Positions 1 through 10,184 of a DNA stretch of 26,870 nt are shown piece by piece. The first letter of the stretch is position 1. Each line of letters starts with the position of its first letter. The DNA comes from a virus: positions 1 through 26,870 of IMG/VR virus record IMGVR_UViG_3300030107_004565; one strand, 5' to 3'. The notes below the pieces were generated by a model, which worked only from the letters and a program-made list of their open reading frames with translations, searched no databases and was not told the origin of the DNA. A program made the position numbers and the translations under genes.

Positions 1-2
1 TT

Positions 3-269
3 CGAGTTCCTCGAAAGCTCTTAGACGTTCCAGCAAAAAACTGGCGTAATAATGATATGTTAGGAGAGTGGGACAGATCATGGCTCGGACACCATGTAGT
101 AACTACAGGAAGCGCAATCGCTAAGGGGTGGCATTCTGCCAGCCTTCGAATTGCCGTTGACCCTGGGTATAATTCCGCGACTGGGGCTGATCTCTACTTT
201 CCCCACGAATCGTGTCACACCCATTGTCGTGTTCGAGTTCGATCAATGGATTATGTCTTGTTTCATTAG
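3..269 (+). CDS. 3' end of an unidentified phage gene (start outside window)
   Basis: Frame 3 is open from the window edge to a TAG at 267-269, giving at least 88 residues. The translation reads like real protein, with several Trp and Gly residues and codon choice (CGA, GGA, GTT) like the genes that follow. The TAG stop forms part of the TAGGAG Shine-Dalgarno of the next gene, the same stop-in-SD arrangement seen at 1002-1007 and 15195-15200. I recognise no family. By position it should be a virion gene, since ejection-protein-like genes follow directly. The alternative is a short gene tail ending at 24 in frame 1 followed by a 250-base leader. I prefer the frame 3 reading but am not certain. 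Confidence 0.55.
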   Translation, partial: RVPRKLLDVPAKNWRNNDMLGEWDRSWLGHHVVTTGSAIAKGWHSASLRIAVDPGYNSATGADLYFPHESCHTHCRVRVRSMDYVLFH

Positions 270-278
270 GAGATAAAA

Positions 279-1004
279 ATGAGTTTAGGAGACGTCGGAA
301 ATTGGGTGTCGGATCACATTGTCGGATCCGGAATCCGCTCAAAAGGAGCCTACAACAGGGCTCTTCGAGAAGACACCAAGGCAATGCAAGAGGGCAAACT
401 TGGTTACACTCAGGGTAAAAAAGACTACCTGAAGACGGGAGCAACCGATGAGGCTCAAAGAAACGTCAAGGCTGCTTTAGATGATGCCTCAGAAACAGGA
501 AAACTCGATTCGGGCACCGCGATTGAGGCAGCGAAAGCAGCGGCAGGAGAGGCTGCGAAGACATTCAAAGATGTCGAGATTATGAGTTCTATCGAGGCAG
601 AGAATAGGCGAAAAGAAACTATGAATGCCCTCAACCAGAAGCGCCAAGAGTGGAATGATGCTCTCAGTACAGTCCTGACCGCAGGAGGGGAGGCAGCAGC
701 GGCAGCCGCCGCTGGGGGCGGAACGAGCGGGGCGATTTCTGCGGCCTTGATGGCTCTTTGTTGGGTAGCAAGAGAAGTTCTTCCTGAACAATGGCGAGAT
801 TGCAGAACTTATGTTCTTTTTGGAGCCCCGAAGTGGTTTCGAAACTGGTATGTGAAGAACGGAGAGCAGGCCGCTGAGTGGCTTCGCGCTCACCCCTGGG
901 CAAAAGTTCCCCTCAAGCCTGTATTTAGATACTTTGCTTGGAGAGGAAAAGAGATGGCTCGTCGAGATCCGTCTCTCATCAGCGCACAAGCAGGTTTACT
1001 TTAG
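279..1004 (+). CDS. internal virion protein, gp14-like position, with CWVAREV C-terminal domain
   Basis: This encodes 241 aa with an ATG preceded by TAGGAG. Residues 55-130 are Ala/Lys/Glu-rich and probably helical. Residues 137-160 form a small-residue run (GGEAAAAAAAGGG then a short hydrophobic stretch) that could insert in a membrane. Residues 161-220 begin CWVAREV and include APKWFRNWY, a C-terminal module I recall from many phage structural proteins. Size, the Ala/Gly segment and position just before a roughly 1000-aa and a roughly 2000-aa gene match the T7 gp14 slot, a protein ejected into the cell envelope. This is inference from layout; sequence similarity to gp14 is not claimed. The stop overlaps the SD of the next gene, so the two are translationally coupled. 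Confidence 0.75.
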   Translation: MSLGDVGNWVSDHIVGSGIRSKGAYNRALREDTKAMQEGKLGYTQGKKDYLKTGATDEAQRNVKAALDDASETGKLDSGTAIEAAKAAAGEAAKTFKDVEIMSSIEAENRRKETMNALNQKRQEWNDALSTVLTAGGEAAAAAAAGGGTSGAISAALMALCWVAREVLPEQWRDCRTYVLFGAPKWFRNWYVKNGEQAAEWLRAHPWAKVPLKPVFRYFAWRGKEMARRDPSLISAQAGLL

Positions 1005-1012
1005 GAGTTGTC

Positions 1013-4000
1013 GTGTCGATTGGAGAATGGAACGAAGAGAGAAAGGCGCGTAGGGCTCGACGAAACCGGAATATCTTGGCCCGAAAGAGTTTGAGAGAAG
1101 CGCATCCCGAACTCACAGAACTCTTGGACGAGAGAGCAGAAGACAAAGAACAACTCAAAGCCAAGCAGTACGCGAACTACTGGGGACTGGAAGGAGTTGA
1201 TCTTATTGCTCCTCCTGACCTGTCAGAAAGGTATGACAAGGCTCTTGCTTTTTTGGCGAAAGCCGCAGAAGCTCAGGATGATTTGGTAAAAGCTACGGCT
1301 CCTCAACCTCATCCTCTTTTTGCTGAGTTGTTCAGCCTTTACCGTACAGAAGCGACCGCATTGTCTGGGGTTGAGGGAAAGAAGGCCACGGAACACGGAA
1401 AGGTTCTGGACGCTCAGATGGGGAATCTCTCGGACATTCGTGCAAAAGTACGGACACGACTTCCGGCTTCTGGATCTGAGACTCGAAACCGATTGATTGA
1501 AATGAAGTCTGAGAACTTCAACGAGGCCGGTGGCTGGGCCACGGACCCCACTCGTACTGGAAACTGGGGATATGATGTTTTAGAAATTATGCGAGACATC
1601 CCAGATCCGGAGGAGCAGTCTGCGGCTTTTGCATGGCTTTCAATGGAAACCGGAGTTTCTGTAGAAGACATGATGGACGCAGCAGAGTCTAATCTGGGAG
1701 CCGCAAATCTCGATGCTCAGGACATGAGAACCCACTTGGCTCAAATGAGGAGAGTCCAAGAAGGATTGGCAGGAGAGTATGATGCAGGAGTTGCTGCGGT
1801 AAACGGAGCATACAGTGACCTCCAAGGCGTCTACGGTGGACTGTCCCGTCGAGGTCGAGAACTCGGAGATGCAGTTCTGGACGCTCTAATCTCAGGAGAC
1901 CCAGAACAAGTATCTGTAGCTCTCGGACTTTCTCGAAACCAGGATCTTCCCGAGGGTGCAGCTACAGCCCAGGGTCGACGTGTCATCGATGACATGCTCA
2001 AGCTCGATGAAGATGTCGATTACTGGATGCAAGACTCGGAGCATATCGAGAGGATCCTAAACTCTCCTTATTTTCGAGAAGCAGCACAAGAATACGGTTT
2101 TGAGGGATGGGAAGACCAAGCTGCCTCTATGGATATCTTGGATCGGTTCGAGAACTACCATGAAAGAGAACAAGCCTCTACGACGGATAGGAACAAGCTT
2201 GCTGAAGCTTACCGAATCCTTGAGGGGCATCAAGACAGCAATGCGTGGGAATACTTGAAGGCTCGTGTCTACGCAGCATCCCGTCCCAAGCTCTATGACG
2301 AGTATGTGGCAGAGATGAAAGGAATTTCGCCTCAAGCAGCCGCCCAAGAGAACAGCCAAGTAGATGTCCAAGAGGAAATCAACGCTCGGAAGGTTCCTTC
2401 CGCTTTCGGTATAGATCTTCCTACTGGTCCTAATGGAGAACCTCTTTCCTTAGAAGAGTTTACTCGCCTTCTCCCCTCTCTCGCGAGATCTCTCCCTCGG
2501 GAAGCCATGGCGGAACTGAGAGCACAAGGAATCTCAAGTCCAGCAGAGGCCTATGAGTGGTACAAAGGAAGGTTTGCTCAAGAAACCCCCGCCGAGGAAA
2601 CCCCTATCGAGGAGACTCCCGAGTCCGAAACTCCCGAGTCCGAAACTCCCGCAGCAGCCGAGAGACCTCTTCTTCGTTCTGGAAGTCGAGGATCAGAAGT
2701 AGAAGCTCTTCAAAGAACTCTTCAAGGTCTTGGATATGACTTAGGAACTTCAGGTCCGAATGGAGATGGAATCGACGGACAGTTTGGTCCTGCGACCAAA
2801 CGAGCAGTTGAAGCTTTCCAAACAGCCCAAGGGATTGGAGTGGATGGAAGAGTAGGTCCGGATACATGGGGAAAACTTGCAGACGTGGGCGATCCCTCAC
2901 CGAGTGAGGAAGCTGCTCCGACTGAGCCTCCTCCAGACATTCGAGTTCCTGACGCGGGAACGATTCGAGCCATGCAAAGGCTGGCAGACAGCCAAGGGCG
3001 AACCCTCCCTCTGGGATCAAGTGGATTGTACTTGGAGCCCCAAGGTGAAGGTCAGCTATACCAAATTGAAGGCTTCAAAGAGTCCGGACCTCTTGTTCCT
3101 TATTCTCCTTCACAGCCCGCAGAGACTCCGACAGAAACTCCAGCCGTGGACGAACCAGAACTGGTCGGAGGAGACGCTGGACAAGTTCGAACGGGAACAG
3201 ACGGAGCCTACGACTACACTCTTGATTCCGATGGAACAATTCGATTTACTGTTCCTGGAGAAGATCGAGAACGAAAGATCACTCCACGAAACCCTGGAGC
3301 CTACTACGCTGTCATGGAGGATGCTTTCGGGGAAACGGTTCCCCAGAATATGCAAGCCGTTGTCACAAATGCGCGTAATCGCTGGGCTAATCGAAATCAG
3401 CCCGCAGAAGGATCTGCTGATGGGGAAGAAGCAGAGGCTGCCCTTGTCGAAGACGCTCCTGCTGAGGACGAAGCAGTAGAAGCAGTAGAAGCAGCGCCCG
3501 TCGTGGAGGACGAAGCGGCTGAGGAAGAGACGGAGGACCAGGAAGAAGAACAGATTGACGAACTCGACATCTCGGCTCTCGGATCTCCTGCGGCTCCCAC
3601 CGGAACTATGAGCGAAGGCTCAACGATGGTAGCAGGTCCGGACTCCGTGAGGCGTAGTCCTTCTCGAAGAGAGAAGGTCAATGCGTGGCTTCGCAGTCAG
3701 GGAGTGAGCCAAACTGATGTGGATACGCTCAATCAGGCTGCGGATGAAGTCATGGGATCCATGAAACGTCGCCTTCCTGCTCAAGCGGCTGCTCCTACGA
3801 ACTTTGAGGCCCAATCGAAGGGACTCACGAACATGCCACCGAGCACTTCCGCTTCTGTAGCCTCCCCTCCTGGGCTGGGACAAGCGAGTGAGACGGTTTC
3901 TGGAGGAGGAGGCAGGACCAGATCAGCCATAGCCCAACAGAACATTCAGGCAGTTCTGGATAGCGCGAAAAAGAAGAAATCAGATAGACCTCAGCCTTCG

Positions 4001-4036
4001 ACGGCTGCCCCCGCACCCGGACAGAGAGCGGAATAG
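1013..4036 (+). CDS. large internal virion protein with peptidoglycan-binding domain (gp15-like position)
   Basis: This encodes 1007 aa from a GTG at 1013, chosen because AGGAG at 1003-1007 sits 5 bases upstream. An in-frame TTG at 938 would overlap the previous gene by 67 bases and has no good SD. Residues 1-520 are charged and mostly helical. Residues about 523-546 are an ETPxE linker. Residues about 550-626 are a PG_binding_1-type domain: GSRGSEVEALQRTLQGLGY, then DGQFGPATKRAVEAFQ and VDGRVGPDTWGKL. Residues about 800-850 are very acidic, and the C-terminus is low complexity. The PG domain predicts contact with the cell wall during genome ejection or lysis. It lies between the gp14-like and gp16-like genes, so a role as an ejected protein is inferred. 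No catalytic lysozyme domain is recognised. Confidence 0.8.
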   Translation: MSIGEWNEERKARRARRNRNILARKSLREAHPELTELLDERAEDKEQLKAKQYANYWGLEGVDLIAPPDLSERYDKALAFLAKAAEAQDDLVKATAPQPHPLFAELFSLYRTEATALSGVEGKKATEHGKVLDAQMGNLSDIRAKVRTRLPASGSETRNRLIEMKSENFNEAGGWATDPTRTGNWGYDVLEIMRDIPDPEEQSAAFAWLSMETGVSVEDMMDAAESNLGAANLDAQDMRTHLAQMRRVQEGLAGEYDAGVAAVNGAYSDLQGVYGGLSRRGRELGDAVLDALISGDPEQVSVALGLSRNQDLPEGAATAQGRRVIDDMLKLDEDVDYWMQDSEHIERILNSPYFREAAQEYGFEGWEDQAASMDILDRFENYHEREQASTTDRNKLAEAYRILEGHQDSNAWEYLKARVYAASRPKLYDEYVAEMKGISPQAAAQENSQVDVQEEINARKVPSAFGIDLPTGPNGEPLSLEEFTRLLPSLARSLPREAMAELRAQGISSPAEAYEWYKGRFAQETPAEETPIEETPESETPESETPAAAERPLLRSGSRGSEVEALQRTLQGLGYDLGTSGPNGDGIDGQFGPATKRAVEAFQTAQGIGVDGRVGPDTWGKLADVGDPSPSEEAAPTEPPPDIRVPDAGTIRAMQRLADSQGRTLPLGSSGLYLEPQGEGQLYQIEGFKESGPLVPYSPSQPAETPTETPAVDEPELVGGDAGQVRTGTDGAYDYTLDSDGTIRFTVPGEDRERKITPRNPGAYYAVMEDAFGETVPQNMQAVVTNARNRWANRNQPAEGSADGEEAEAALVEDAPAEDEAVEAVEAAPVVEDEAAEEETEDQEEEQIDELDISALGSPAAPTGTMSEGSTMVAGPDSVRRSPSRREKVNAWLRSQGVSQTDVDTLNQAADEVMGSMKRRLPAQAAAPTNFEAQSKGLTNMPPSTSASVASPPGLGQASETVSGGGGRTRSAIAQQNIQAVLDSAKKKKSDRPQPSTAAPAPGQRAE
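2612..2656 (+). repeat. 15-base in-frame tandem repeat encoding ETPES linker
   Basis: Three consecutive 15-base units, GAGACTCCCGAGTCC, GAAACTCCCGAGTCC and GAAACTCCCGCAGCA, encode ETPES-ETPES-ETPAA just before the peptidoglycan-binding domain. The first two differ by one base, so the linker length has probably changed by slippage or unequal exchange. Similar Pro/Thr/Glu linkers occur in other virion genes here. Confidence 0.9.
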
Positions 4037-4038
4037 CG

Positions 4039-7000
4039 ATGTCTACTACAGAGGATACCTTTTCTCGGGAGGTGGTCGAAGGCTACGAACCTCCAGAAAA
4101 GACAGAAGAGCAAAAGAAACGAGAGCAGGCGATTCGAGATACTGCTGCTCGTTTCCAGGAACGGATGCAGGAGTCTCTGACTCCTCCCCGCTCTCGCCCA
4201 AGTGCTCCTTCTCCTCAACCCTCTCTTGTCGCTCCTTCTATCCGTCCTCAAACTTCTCAATGGGATTTTCAGACTCCTGGGGAAGAGTTCGTTGAGAGGG
4301 AGAAGAAAACATTCTACCCGGGCTTGCACGAAACTTCGTCTTCCAACCCCGTTCTCTTAGACACTCCTCGGGCAACAGAAGAAGACGAGCGCCGAGAGTC
4401 TCCTCTCAACTTTCTCCAATCTGAAAAACCTCCAGAAGGCTGGCAGCCAACTCCCCAAGACATCTCTCGTCTAATGGACGAGGGTTTGCTGGCTAAGGAT
4501 GACGTCAATAATCCAGAATGGGTTTGGATGGCTGGAAGAGCTTCGGCTGAAAGAAGCAGGGCCCCAGGTGGATGGTTTCAGAAAGCATCGGGAGATGCTC
4601 TCGTAGAAGAAGTCCGGTCTGGAGAGAGTGCCATCCAGAAAGCCATCTGGGGTACGGTCCCGATGAACTCCCGAATTGTTCGGGGAGACATCGTTCTCGA
4701 TACCGCTAAGATGTATCGAGATACCCATCAGATTCATCGAACTAAGCTTCTTCGAGAACTCGCAGAAGACCGGGGAATGAATTTCCAACAACTTTCTCCG
4801 GAAGAACAACAAGAAATCGAGGAGAAAGCTCGAAGGAGAACTCAGATCTCGATGGCGGTGTTCATGAACTCCGGAACCCGGATGTTCTACACCGACCGTT
4901 TTGATCGAGACATTACTGAAGAAATCAGAAACTCTTCCGGCCTCACTCGAATCTGGAAACTCCTTACTTCCCCGACGCAATATGGCGCAGTGGGCGCGAG
5001 TTTCCCGGACACTCAAGCGGGAGATATCGCCAGAATGCAGGCGACTCTCTCCCCCGGGCAGTTGAAAACCGAAAGTGCTATAGCCAAGTTCGGACGCATG
5101 TCCCTTTCGACTCTTTGGTCTCCGATGGTTTTCGGGGGGCACGAGTGGATGTCGGAAGATTACATCGATGCCGTCCGAGCCGGAGACGAGCTTATTCTCC
5201 ACATTGGAGATCTCGCAGAGAGAATTGATGGAGTAGAGACAGGAGAAGGAACTTCTGACTCAGCCAAGGTTACATCAGCAGTGACCGTGGGTGCCATTAT
5301 CCTCAGTGAGCCGGATATCGTTTCTCTATCTTTTCTTCCTTTTGGTCTTGCGGCAAAAGGGCTCCGTGTCGCAAGGGCGGCTTCGATTGCGGGAAAAGCA
5401 AGACGGTCTGCTGAGACCCTTAGAAAGCTTCGGCAGGCAGTTGAAAATGGAGAAGAGCTTCCAGAAGTAGCCAAGAGACTCGGAGCATACGACGAGGCCG
5501 TGAAGCAAGCTGTCCAGCTTCGAGCCCTCTCTGAGTGGAACCTCAATGAGGTGACTCGGGTAAGAGGAACGGGTGGCGTAGAAGAAGCTGAAAGGCTTTA
5601 CCAACAGGCAGAGGCTGCTGCCAAAAAAGCAGATAAAATTAGAGACGAACTCGCTACGATGTCTACCGACCTGTTGGGGGCAGAGACCAAAGCTCGAAAA
5701 GCACTCTTGGACTTTCAGGCTGCGGAACAGGATCTTTTTGTCGCCTATGCTCGTCGAGAGATGTCAGAAGTCCAGAAGAACGAGTTTCTTCAACTCTTCG
5801 GACTTTCTCCAGAAGACGCTGCTCGGATTCAGTATCGGAAAGACGTTCCTGCTTTCGAGCAGGGGGCGAGAAATGCTGAAAAGGCGGCTAAGGAGATTCG
5901 TAAAAGGGCAAGAGCACTTCGAAAAGTAAAGGCGAATAAGGCTCTCCTGGATACCTATGACAAAAAAGCCCGGGAGTTGGGAAGCCTCTTTCGTACAATG
6001 GAAGAAGGATTCTACGGGGTCGAGGAAGCCACGACCAAAGGAGGCAAAAAACTCCGAGCCGGATGGGAAGTCCTCACGGGAGAAGCCCTCCCCCTGGGCA
6101 AAATCTCTCGAACAGGAGAGCCCTTCCGGATTCCTGTCTACGGACAACAGATTCGAATCCCCACAGAGCGAGGAGGAACTGTTCTTCGAGTCGTTGAGGG
6201 AATCGAGATTCGAGGTCCAAAGACAAAGAAACTCTCTGATGGGCCAGACAATCGAATCATTCTCAAGGTGAGAGGACCCTCTGGAGAGATTGAGGAGTTT
6301 GTCCATCCGTTTAGAATCAAGAAGCAGGCTGCGGAGAATCTTCGCACCAAGATCCTGGACTTCGAAGAAACTCATAAGATCCTAACTGCTGATGGCGGTT
6401 TGATGGATGAGTTGACTACCTTGGATAGGCTTGCTGCTCAGGCTGATGAGTACGCGGCTTCTCTGCGAATCGATGGTCCTGCTGGGTTGAAACTCCAAGA
6501 GTTCGAAGACACCTCCCAAGCTCTTATTGATGCCTCGAAGGCATATAAAAAAGCAGCCAAGGAAGCCAAGCTTCCGGTGAAGAATCTCGAAAAACTCACG
6601 AGAGAGCACACAGGAAAGGGAAGAGCCCTCGTTCGGTCAGAACTGGAAGCACTCGAAAAGGGCAACATGCGTAAGGTCTATGCAGACGCCCTGGAGGATA
6701 CAGCGAGGGGCTTAGACAACTTCATTGATACGGGTCTTAAGAACATCGGAATCGTGGGATTCAAAGGACCCAAGCAGATTGCCCAGAGTATCAAGGGTCT
6801 GGTCAAGATGAGCGGAGACGATATCAAAACCTTCGGAATGAAGGTTAGTGATCGAAAAGTCGAGGAAGGCTACCGTGAGATCTTGGAGAAGAACTCTACC
6901 TTCAAGGCCCAAGACAAAGGTAGGAAAGAAGCTATTGTCGAGTTTGATGTAGATGGAATCATTCGAGATCTAATCCCTCGAATGGGCGGAGCAGAAAACT

Positions 7001-10000
7001 TACACAAGTTTGTTAAAACTCCAGAAGGAGCCGGACTGAACACCCTTTTCGAAAAGGCGTCCAGCGGGGGTTGGAAGCCCACGCCTGTCGGACTTCGAGG
7101 AGAAATTGCCTCTGAAGTTCAGCAGTCTATTCGAGAAGCAGTTCGTCACGGAGAAGCAAGGAAACTCTTCACAGACGATGTTGTTTGGGGACGAGCAATC
7201 CATGAAGCCTGGAGAGATCTCGGCTTGGAGAATAGGGCTACTCGCCTAAATCGACTCAAGAACGCGGCGAGCTATTTCCCTCTGGTAGGGAAGAAGTTCC
7301 GGGGATCTTTCAAAAATGTAGGATTTCGAGTAGGAGAATACTCGAAAGACGTTGAGGACGCCTTTATGGCGACGGAGCGACTTCTCAATAGAGGTCGCAT
7401 GGAACTTCTTGAAATCGGACGGCTCGAAGAATTCGGAGATACTCCCTATGAGAGACTTTCCAATTGGCTCGACTTCCAGGGAGAAGTCCGTCTTAGTGAA
7501 GGAACAAGTCAGTGGTCGGTAGCTACTGGCCTTGGAACTCCCTACGAGAAAGGAGCCCTTGCTATTCTTGCAGATCGAAGGATTGATCCGAGATTACGAG
7601 AGATAGGAGCAGCAGAGCTTTCTCATAGAGCACGGACACATCGAAGAACTCTTGAAAACCTCCTAAGAAAAAGCCTGGGCAAGACTCTTGATGATGGAAC
7701 CGAGATCACACAAGACTTCATCGATGAAGCAGTCGAGGCAGCAGGAGAGATCACAGAAGATCTCATGGCCCTTACTCCAGATGGAGGAGTAAGCGGAGCC
7801 CCACTTAGTCTGACTGCTGTTTCTCGTATGTGGCTTCCTCGGGGAGAAGGCATCGACGTCACCCCCGAGCAGGGACGTCTCCTTATGGGACTTGCCCGAC
7901 AGTTTCTCCAGAAGTCCAACACCTTTGGTCCCGCAAAGAATGCCCTCGGTGAAGTGGTCGACGCTGGATTCTCAGAGAAAATGCGAAAAGCAACCTTCGC
8001 CATCCTGGGCAGAACAGAGAGCAGCTTCGCCCGGGCGAATGCTTTCGCAGCCGGAGGCTTTCAAGCAGCCGCCACGATGGGAACCCTAAGCCATCGACTT
8101 GGAAGAGCATCAGGTCTTCGACTCTCTGCGGAGCAGGCGACAGACATCAATCGAATCATGATGGGAGATGTCGAAAACGTAAAAGACATGCCCGCTGCGA
8201 TGGATGCGCTCAACCGAATGGGCATGCCGTTTACTCAGAAGTCCGTAGATCGAGGAGTAGGAAGCAAGATCTCCGGGTCCGGAGGTGGAGTTGACCTAAA
8301 AACTCTCGTCGAGGTCGGATCGGATCCAAGCACAGCTTCCTTTGTTCCGCTCAACCTTCTGAAAGAATTGGAAAGAAAGGCAGGCAGGCTCTCAAAAGAA
8401 CTTGAATCTTTCTCTCCAGCATCCCGAGATGCTTCTCAGCTTTTCTACAATAGAGCAGTCCAGGGATACCTAAGTTTATGGAGAGGGTCTGCGGTTACAG
8501 GACTTTGGGTTCCCAACCCTCGATACTGGACAAACAACATGATGGGCGACTTTTCCCAAATGTGGGAAGAGGTTGGATTCATTCGTGCTGCCCAGAGGAG
8601 TTTTATCAACGCCCCGACAAACCTTCCTTTTGTGGGACGGTGGCTTCAGACTAAATCGCTCTATATGGCAGAGAGGGTAACGGGAAAATCAGGTCGAGGC
8701 CAAGCCCTCCCGGGCATCATCGACACCTGGACAAATCCTTGGTTGGGTCGAGTATTCAAAGGAGAAAAGGGCCAATTCGTAACCAAGAACGGGGACATCA
8801 TAACCTACGATCAAGCTCGAACATGGGCGATTGAGGATGGTATTTCCGAAGCCTTCGTTCGTGAAGAGCTTATGGATATGTACAGCCGCACTGCGGGCGA
8901 CTTTGATGCCATGGGCACAGAGATGGGCAAGTGGTGGAAGAACGATGGCATCTATTACCATGCTGCTCAAACACAGGAACGGCAACGAGTGGCTCTATAC
9001 CTGGACATGATCCAGCGAGGAGCTACCAGAAAAGAAGCGGCACAAGCGACAAAGCGGGCTCTTTACGACTGGTCTCATGGAATCGCAGAATGGGAAGCGA
9101 GAACGATTGCTCGTATCGTTCCCTTCTGGAGATTCTGGAGACTTCGTTTGAAGCAGACTGAACAGTCTTTCATCGAACCTTTCGTTCGTCCGGCAGACGA
9201 GTACGCGAAGAAAGCTCTTGTAGGAAACACTCGACTCGCTCGACTCCGACAGCAGACCGTAATCTTTCCTTCTCTTCCGGATTTCGTCTATCAAGACAAC
9301 CCTCATGCCGGAATGACGGAGAATGAGAAAGTAGACATGCTTGCTCGCCAACTCTACCCAACCTGGGCCGACACCAAACCTAAGTTGGGGATTGTCCCTT
9401 GGAGCCCAACTCGGAGGATGAAATACCTGGAGAGAACCGGAAAAGAGATGACCCATGGAATGATTACTCTTCCTATGGGATCCTCCTTAGACGGACTGGA
9501 CATGGCAAGCGCCCTCTACACGGGCATGTTCATGATCGCAAATGAAACCGCTAAGACACTAAAACTTCCTCACGCGGATTTTCAGGCTCCCGGGGATGTT
9601 GCTGCTCGATTCATGGAGCCGATTCTTGGGGGAATGATGCCCATTCCGGAGTCTGCTACTCGTGCTTTGATGTCACAGATGAATGTAGACTTGGACTTCC
9701 AGATTCGAGGAGCAGATCGATATCTGTCTCCCGAGGAAGAACAGACTTGGAGGAAGTTCCCAGACTGGCTGCCTGTTTTGGGAGCAGAGATGCAATTCGA
9801 TCATGAAGCAGGTCGATACAAAGTCCCACAAGAAACCTACTGGGCATGGAGAGCACTTCCCTTCACAACAACTCAGATCCAACCTTGGATCGGAGCGTTC
9901 TCTTCTCCCGAGTGGGACGAAGGATTCAAGCAGGGCTTTTGGGCAGCCACAAAACGCTTGACGGGAATCGGTCGAGAGATTCCCTTCAACGTAAACAAGG

Positions 10001-10179
10001 AAATCGATGGCAGACGGCGTGATATGCAGGAGCAGTTCAAACGATTCGTGAAAACGCAATCCGCTACCTTGCAGCCATATGATCGTCGAGGTCGGAGACG
10101 AGAAGGACTGCCCGACTTAGAGCAGAAATGGGTAGATGAAGCAAAGAGGAGAACTCGAAGAATCGAGGGAGAAGATTAG
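4039..10179 (+). CDS. giant internal virion (ejection) protein, gp16-like position
   Basis: This encodes 2046 aa, the largest gene here, with its ATG two bases after the previous stop. The N-terminal 100 residues are Pro/Ser-rich. Around residues 415-450 there is a hydrophobic stretch (VGAIILSEPDIVSLSFLPFG), followed by a long Ala/Lys/Glu coiled-coil-like region to about 640. Around residue 1500 it reads GLWVPNPRYWTNNMMGDFSQ. Near 1675-1705 it has YDWSHGIAEWEARTIARIVP followed by FWRFWRLRL. That last pattern resembles the 'YDYS..xxFE..xxRRxxPFYTW' segment found near the end of very large phage internal proteins. I see no lytic transglycosylase signature. Size and position match the T7 gp16 slot, the protein thought to help form the DNA ejection channel. 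Function is inferred from context. Confidence 0.75.
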   Translation: MSTTEDTFSREVVEGYEPPEKTEEQKKREQAIRDTAARFQERMQESLTPPRSRPSAPSPQPSLVAPSIRPQTSQWDFQTPGEEFVEREKKTFYPGLHETSSSNPVLLDTPRATEEDERRESPLNFLQSEKPPEGWQPTPQDISRLMDEGLLAKDDVNNPEWVWMAGRASAERSRAPGGWFQKASGDALVEEVRSGESAIQKAIWGTVPMNSRIVRGDIVLDTAKMYRDTHQIHRTKLLRELAEDRGMNFQQLSPEEQQEIEEKARRRTQISMAVFMNSGTRMFYTDRFDRDITEEIRNSSGLTRIWKLLTSPTQYGAVGASFPDTQAGDIARMQATLSPGQLKTESAIAKFGRMSLSTLWSPMVFGGHEWMSEDYIDAVRAGDELILHIGDLAERIDGVETGEGTSDSAKVTSAVTVGAIILSEPDIVSLSFLPFGLAAKGLRVARAASIAGKARRSAETLRKLRQAVENGEELPEVAKRLGAYDEAVKQAVQLRALSEWNLNEVTRVRGTGGVEEAERLYQQAEAAAKKADKIRDELATMSTDLLGAETKARKALLDFQAAEQDLFVAYARREMSEVQKNEFLQLFGLSPEDAARIQYRKDVPAFEQGARNAEKAAKEIRKRARALRKVKANKALLDTYDKKARELGSLFRTMEEGFYGVEEATTKGGKKLRAGWEVLTGEALPLGKISRTGEPFRIPVYGQQIRIPTERGGTVLRVVEGIEIRGPKTKKLSDGPDNRIILKVRGPSGEIEEFVHPFRIKKQAAENLRTKILDFEETHKILTADGGLMDELTTLDRLAAQADEYAASLRIDGPAGLKLQEFEDTSQALIDASKAYKKAAKEAKLPVKNLEKLTREHTGKGRALVRSELEALEKGNMRKVYADALEDTARGLDNFIDTGLKNIGIVGFKGPKQIAQSIKGLVKMSGDDIKTFGMKVSDRKVEEGYREILEKNSTFKAQDKGRKEAIVEFDVDGIIRDLIPRMGGAENLHKFVKTPEGAGLNTLFEKASSGGWKPTPVGLRGEIASEVQQSIREAVRHGEARKLFTDDVVWGRAIHEAWRDLGLENRATRLNRLKNAASYFPLVGKKFRGSFKNVGFRVGEYSKDVEDAFMATERLLNRGRMELLEIGRLEEFGDTPYERLSNWLDFQGEVRLSEGTSQWSVATGLGTPYEKGALAILADRRIDPRLREIGAAELSHRARTHRRTLENLLRKSLGKTLDDGTEITQDFIDEAVEAAGEITEDLMALTPDGGVSGAPLSLTAVSRMWLPRGEGIDVTPEQGRLLMGLARQFLQKSNTFGPAKNALGEVVDAGFSEKMRKATFAILGRTESSFARANAFAAGGFQAAATMGTLSHRLGRASGLRLSAEQATDINRIMMGDVENVKDMPAAMDALNRMGMPFTQKSVDRGVGSKISGSGGGVDLKTLVEVGSDPSTASFVPLNLLKELERKAGRLSKELESFSPASRDASQLFYNRAVQGYLSLWRGSAVTGLWVPNPRYWTNNMMGDFSQMWEEVGFIRAAQRSFINAPTNLPFVGRWLQTKSLYMAERVTGKSGRGQALPGIIDTWTNPWLGRVFKGEKGQFVTKNGDIITYDQARTWAIEDGISEAFVREELMDMYSRTAGDFDAMGTEMGKWWKNDGIYYHAAQTQERQRVALYLDMIQRGATRKEAAQATKRALYDWSHGIAEWEARTIARIVPFWRFWRLRLKQTEQSFIEPFVRPADEYAKKALVGNTRLARLRQQTVIFPSLPDFVYQDNPHAGMTENEKVDMLARQLYPTWADTKPKLGIVPWSPTRRMKYLERTGKEMTHGMITLPMGSSLDGLDMASALYTGMFMIANETAKTLKLPHADFQAPGDVAARFMEPILGGMMPIPESATRALMSQMNVDLDFQIRGADRYLSPEEEQTWRKFPDWLPVLGAEMQFDHEAGRYKVPQETYWAWRALPFTTTQIQPWIGAFSSPEWDEGFKQGFWAATKRLTGIGREIPFNVNKEIDGRRRDMQEQFKRFVKTQSATLQPYDRRGRRREGLPDLEQKWVDEAKRRTRRIEGED

Positions 10180-10184
10180 AATCC

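Noticed and set aside
145-173. TATAAT at 168-173 as a promoter for the 241-aa gene
   Set aside because: The best -35 candidates are TTCGAA at 17 bases (poor match) or TTGACC only 5 bases away. TATAAT falls in what looks like coding sequence (Tyr-Asn).
938-1012. TTG start at 938 for the 1007-aa protein
   Set aside because: It would overlap the previous gene by 67 bases without a good SD, while GTG 1013 has AGGAG at the right distance.
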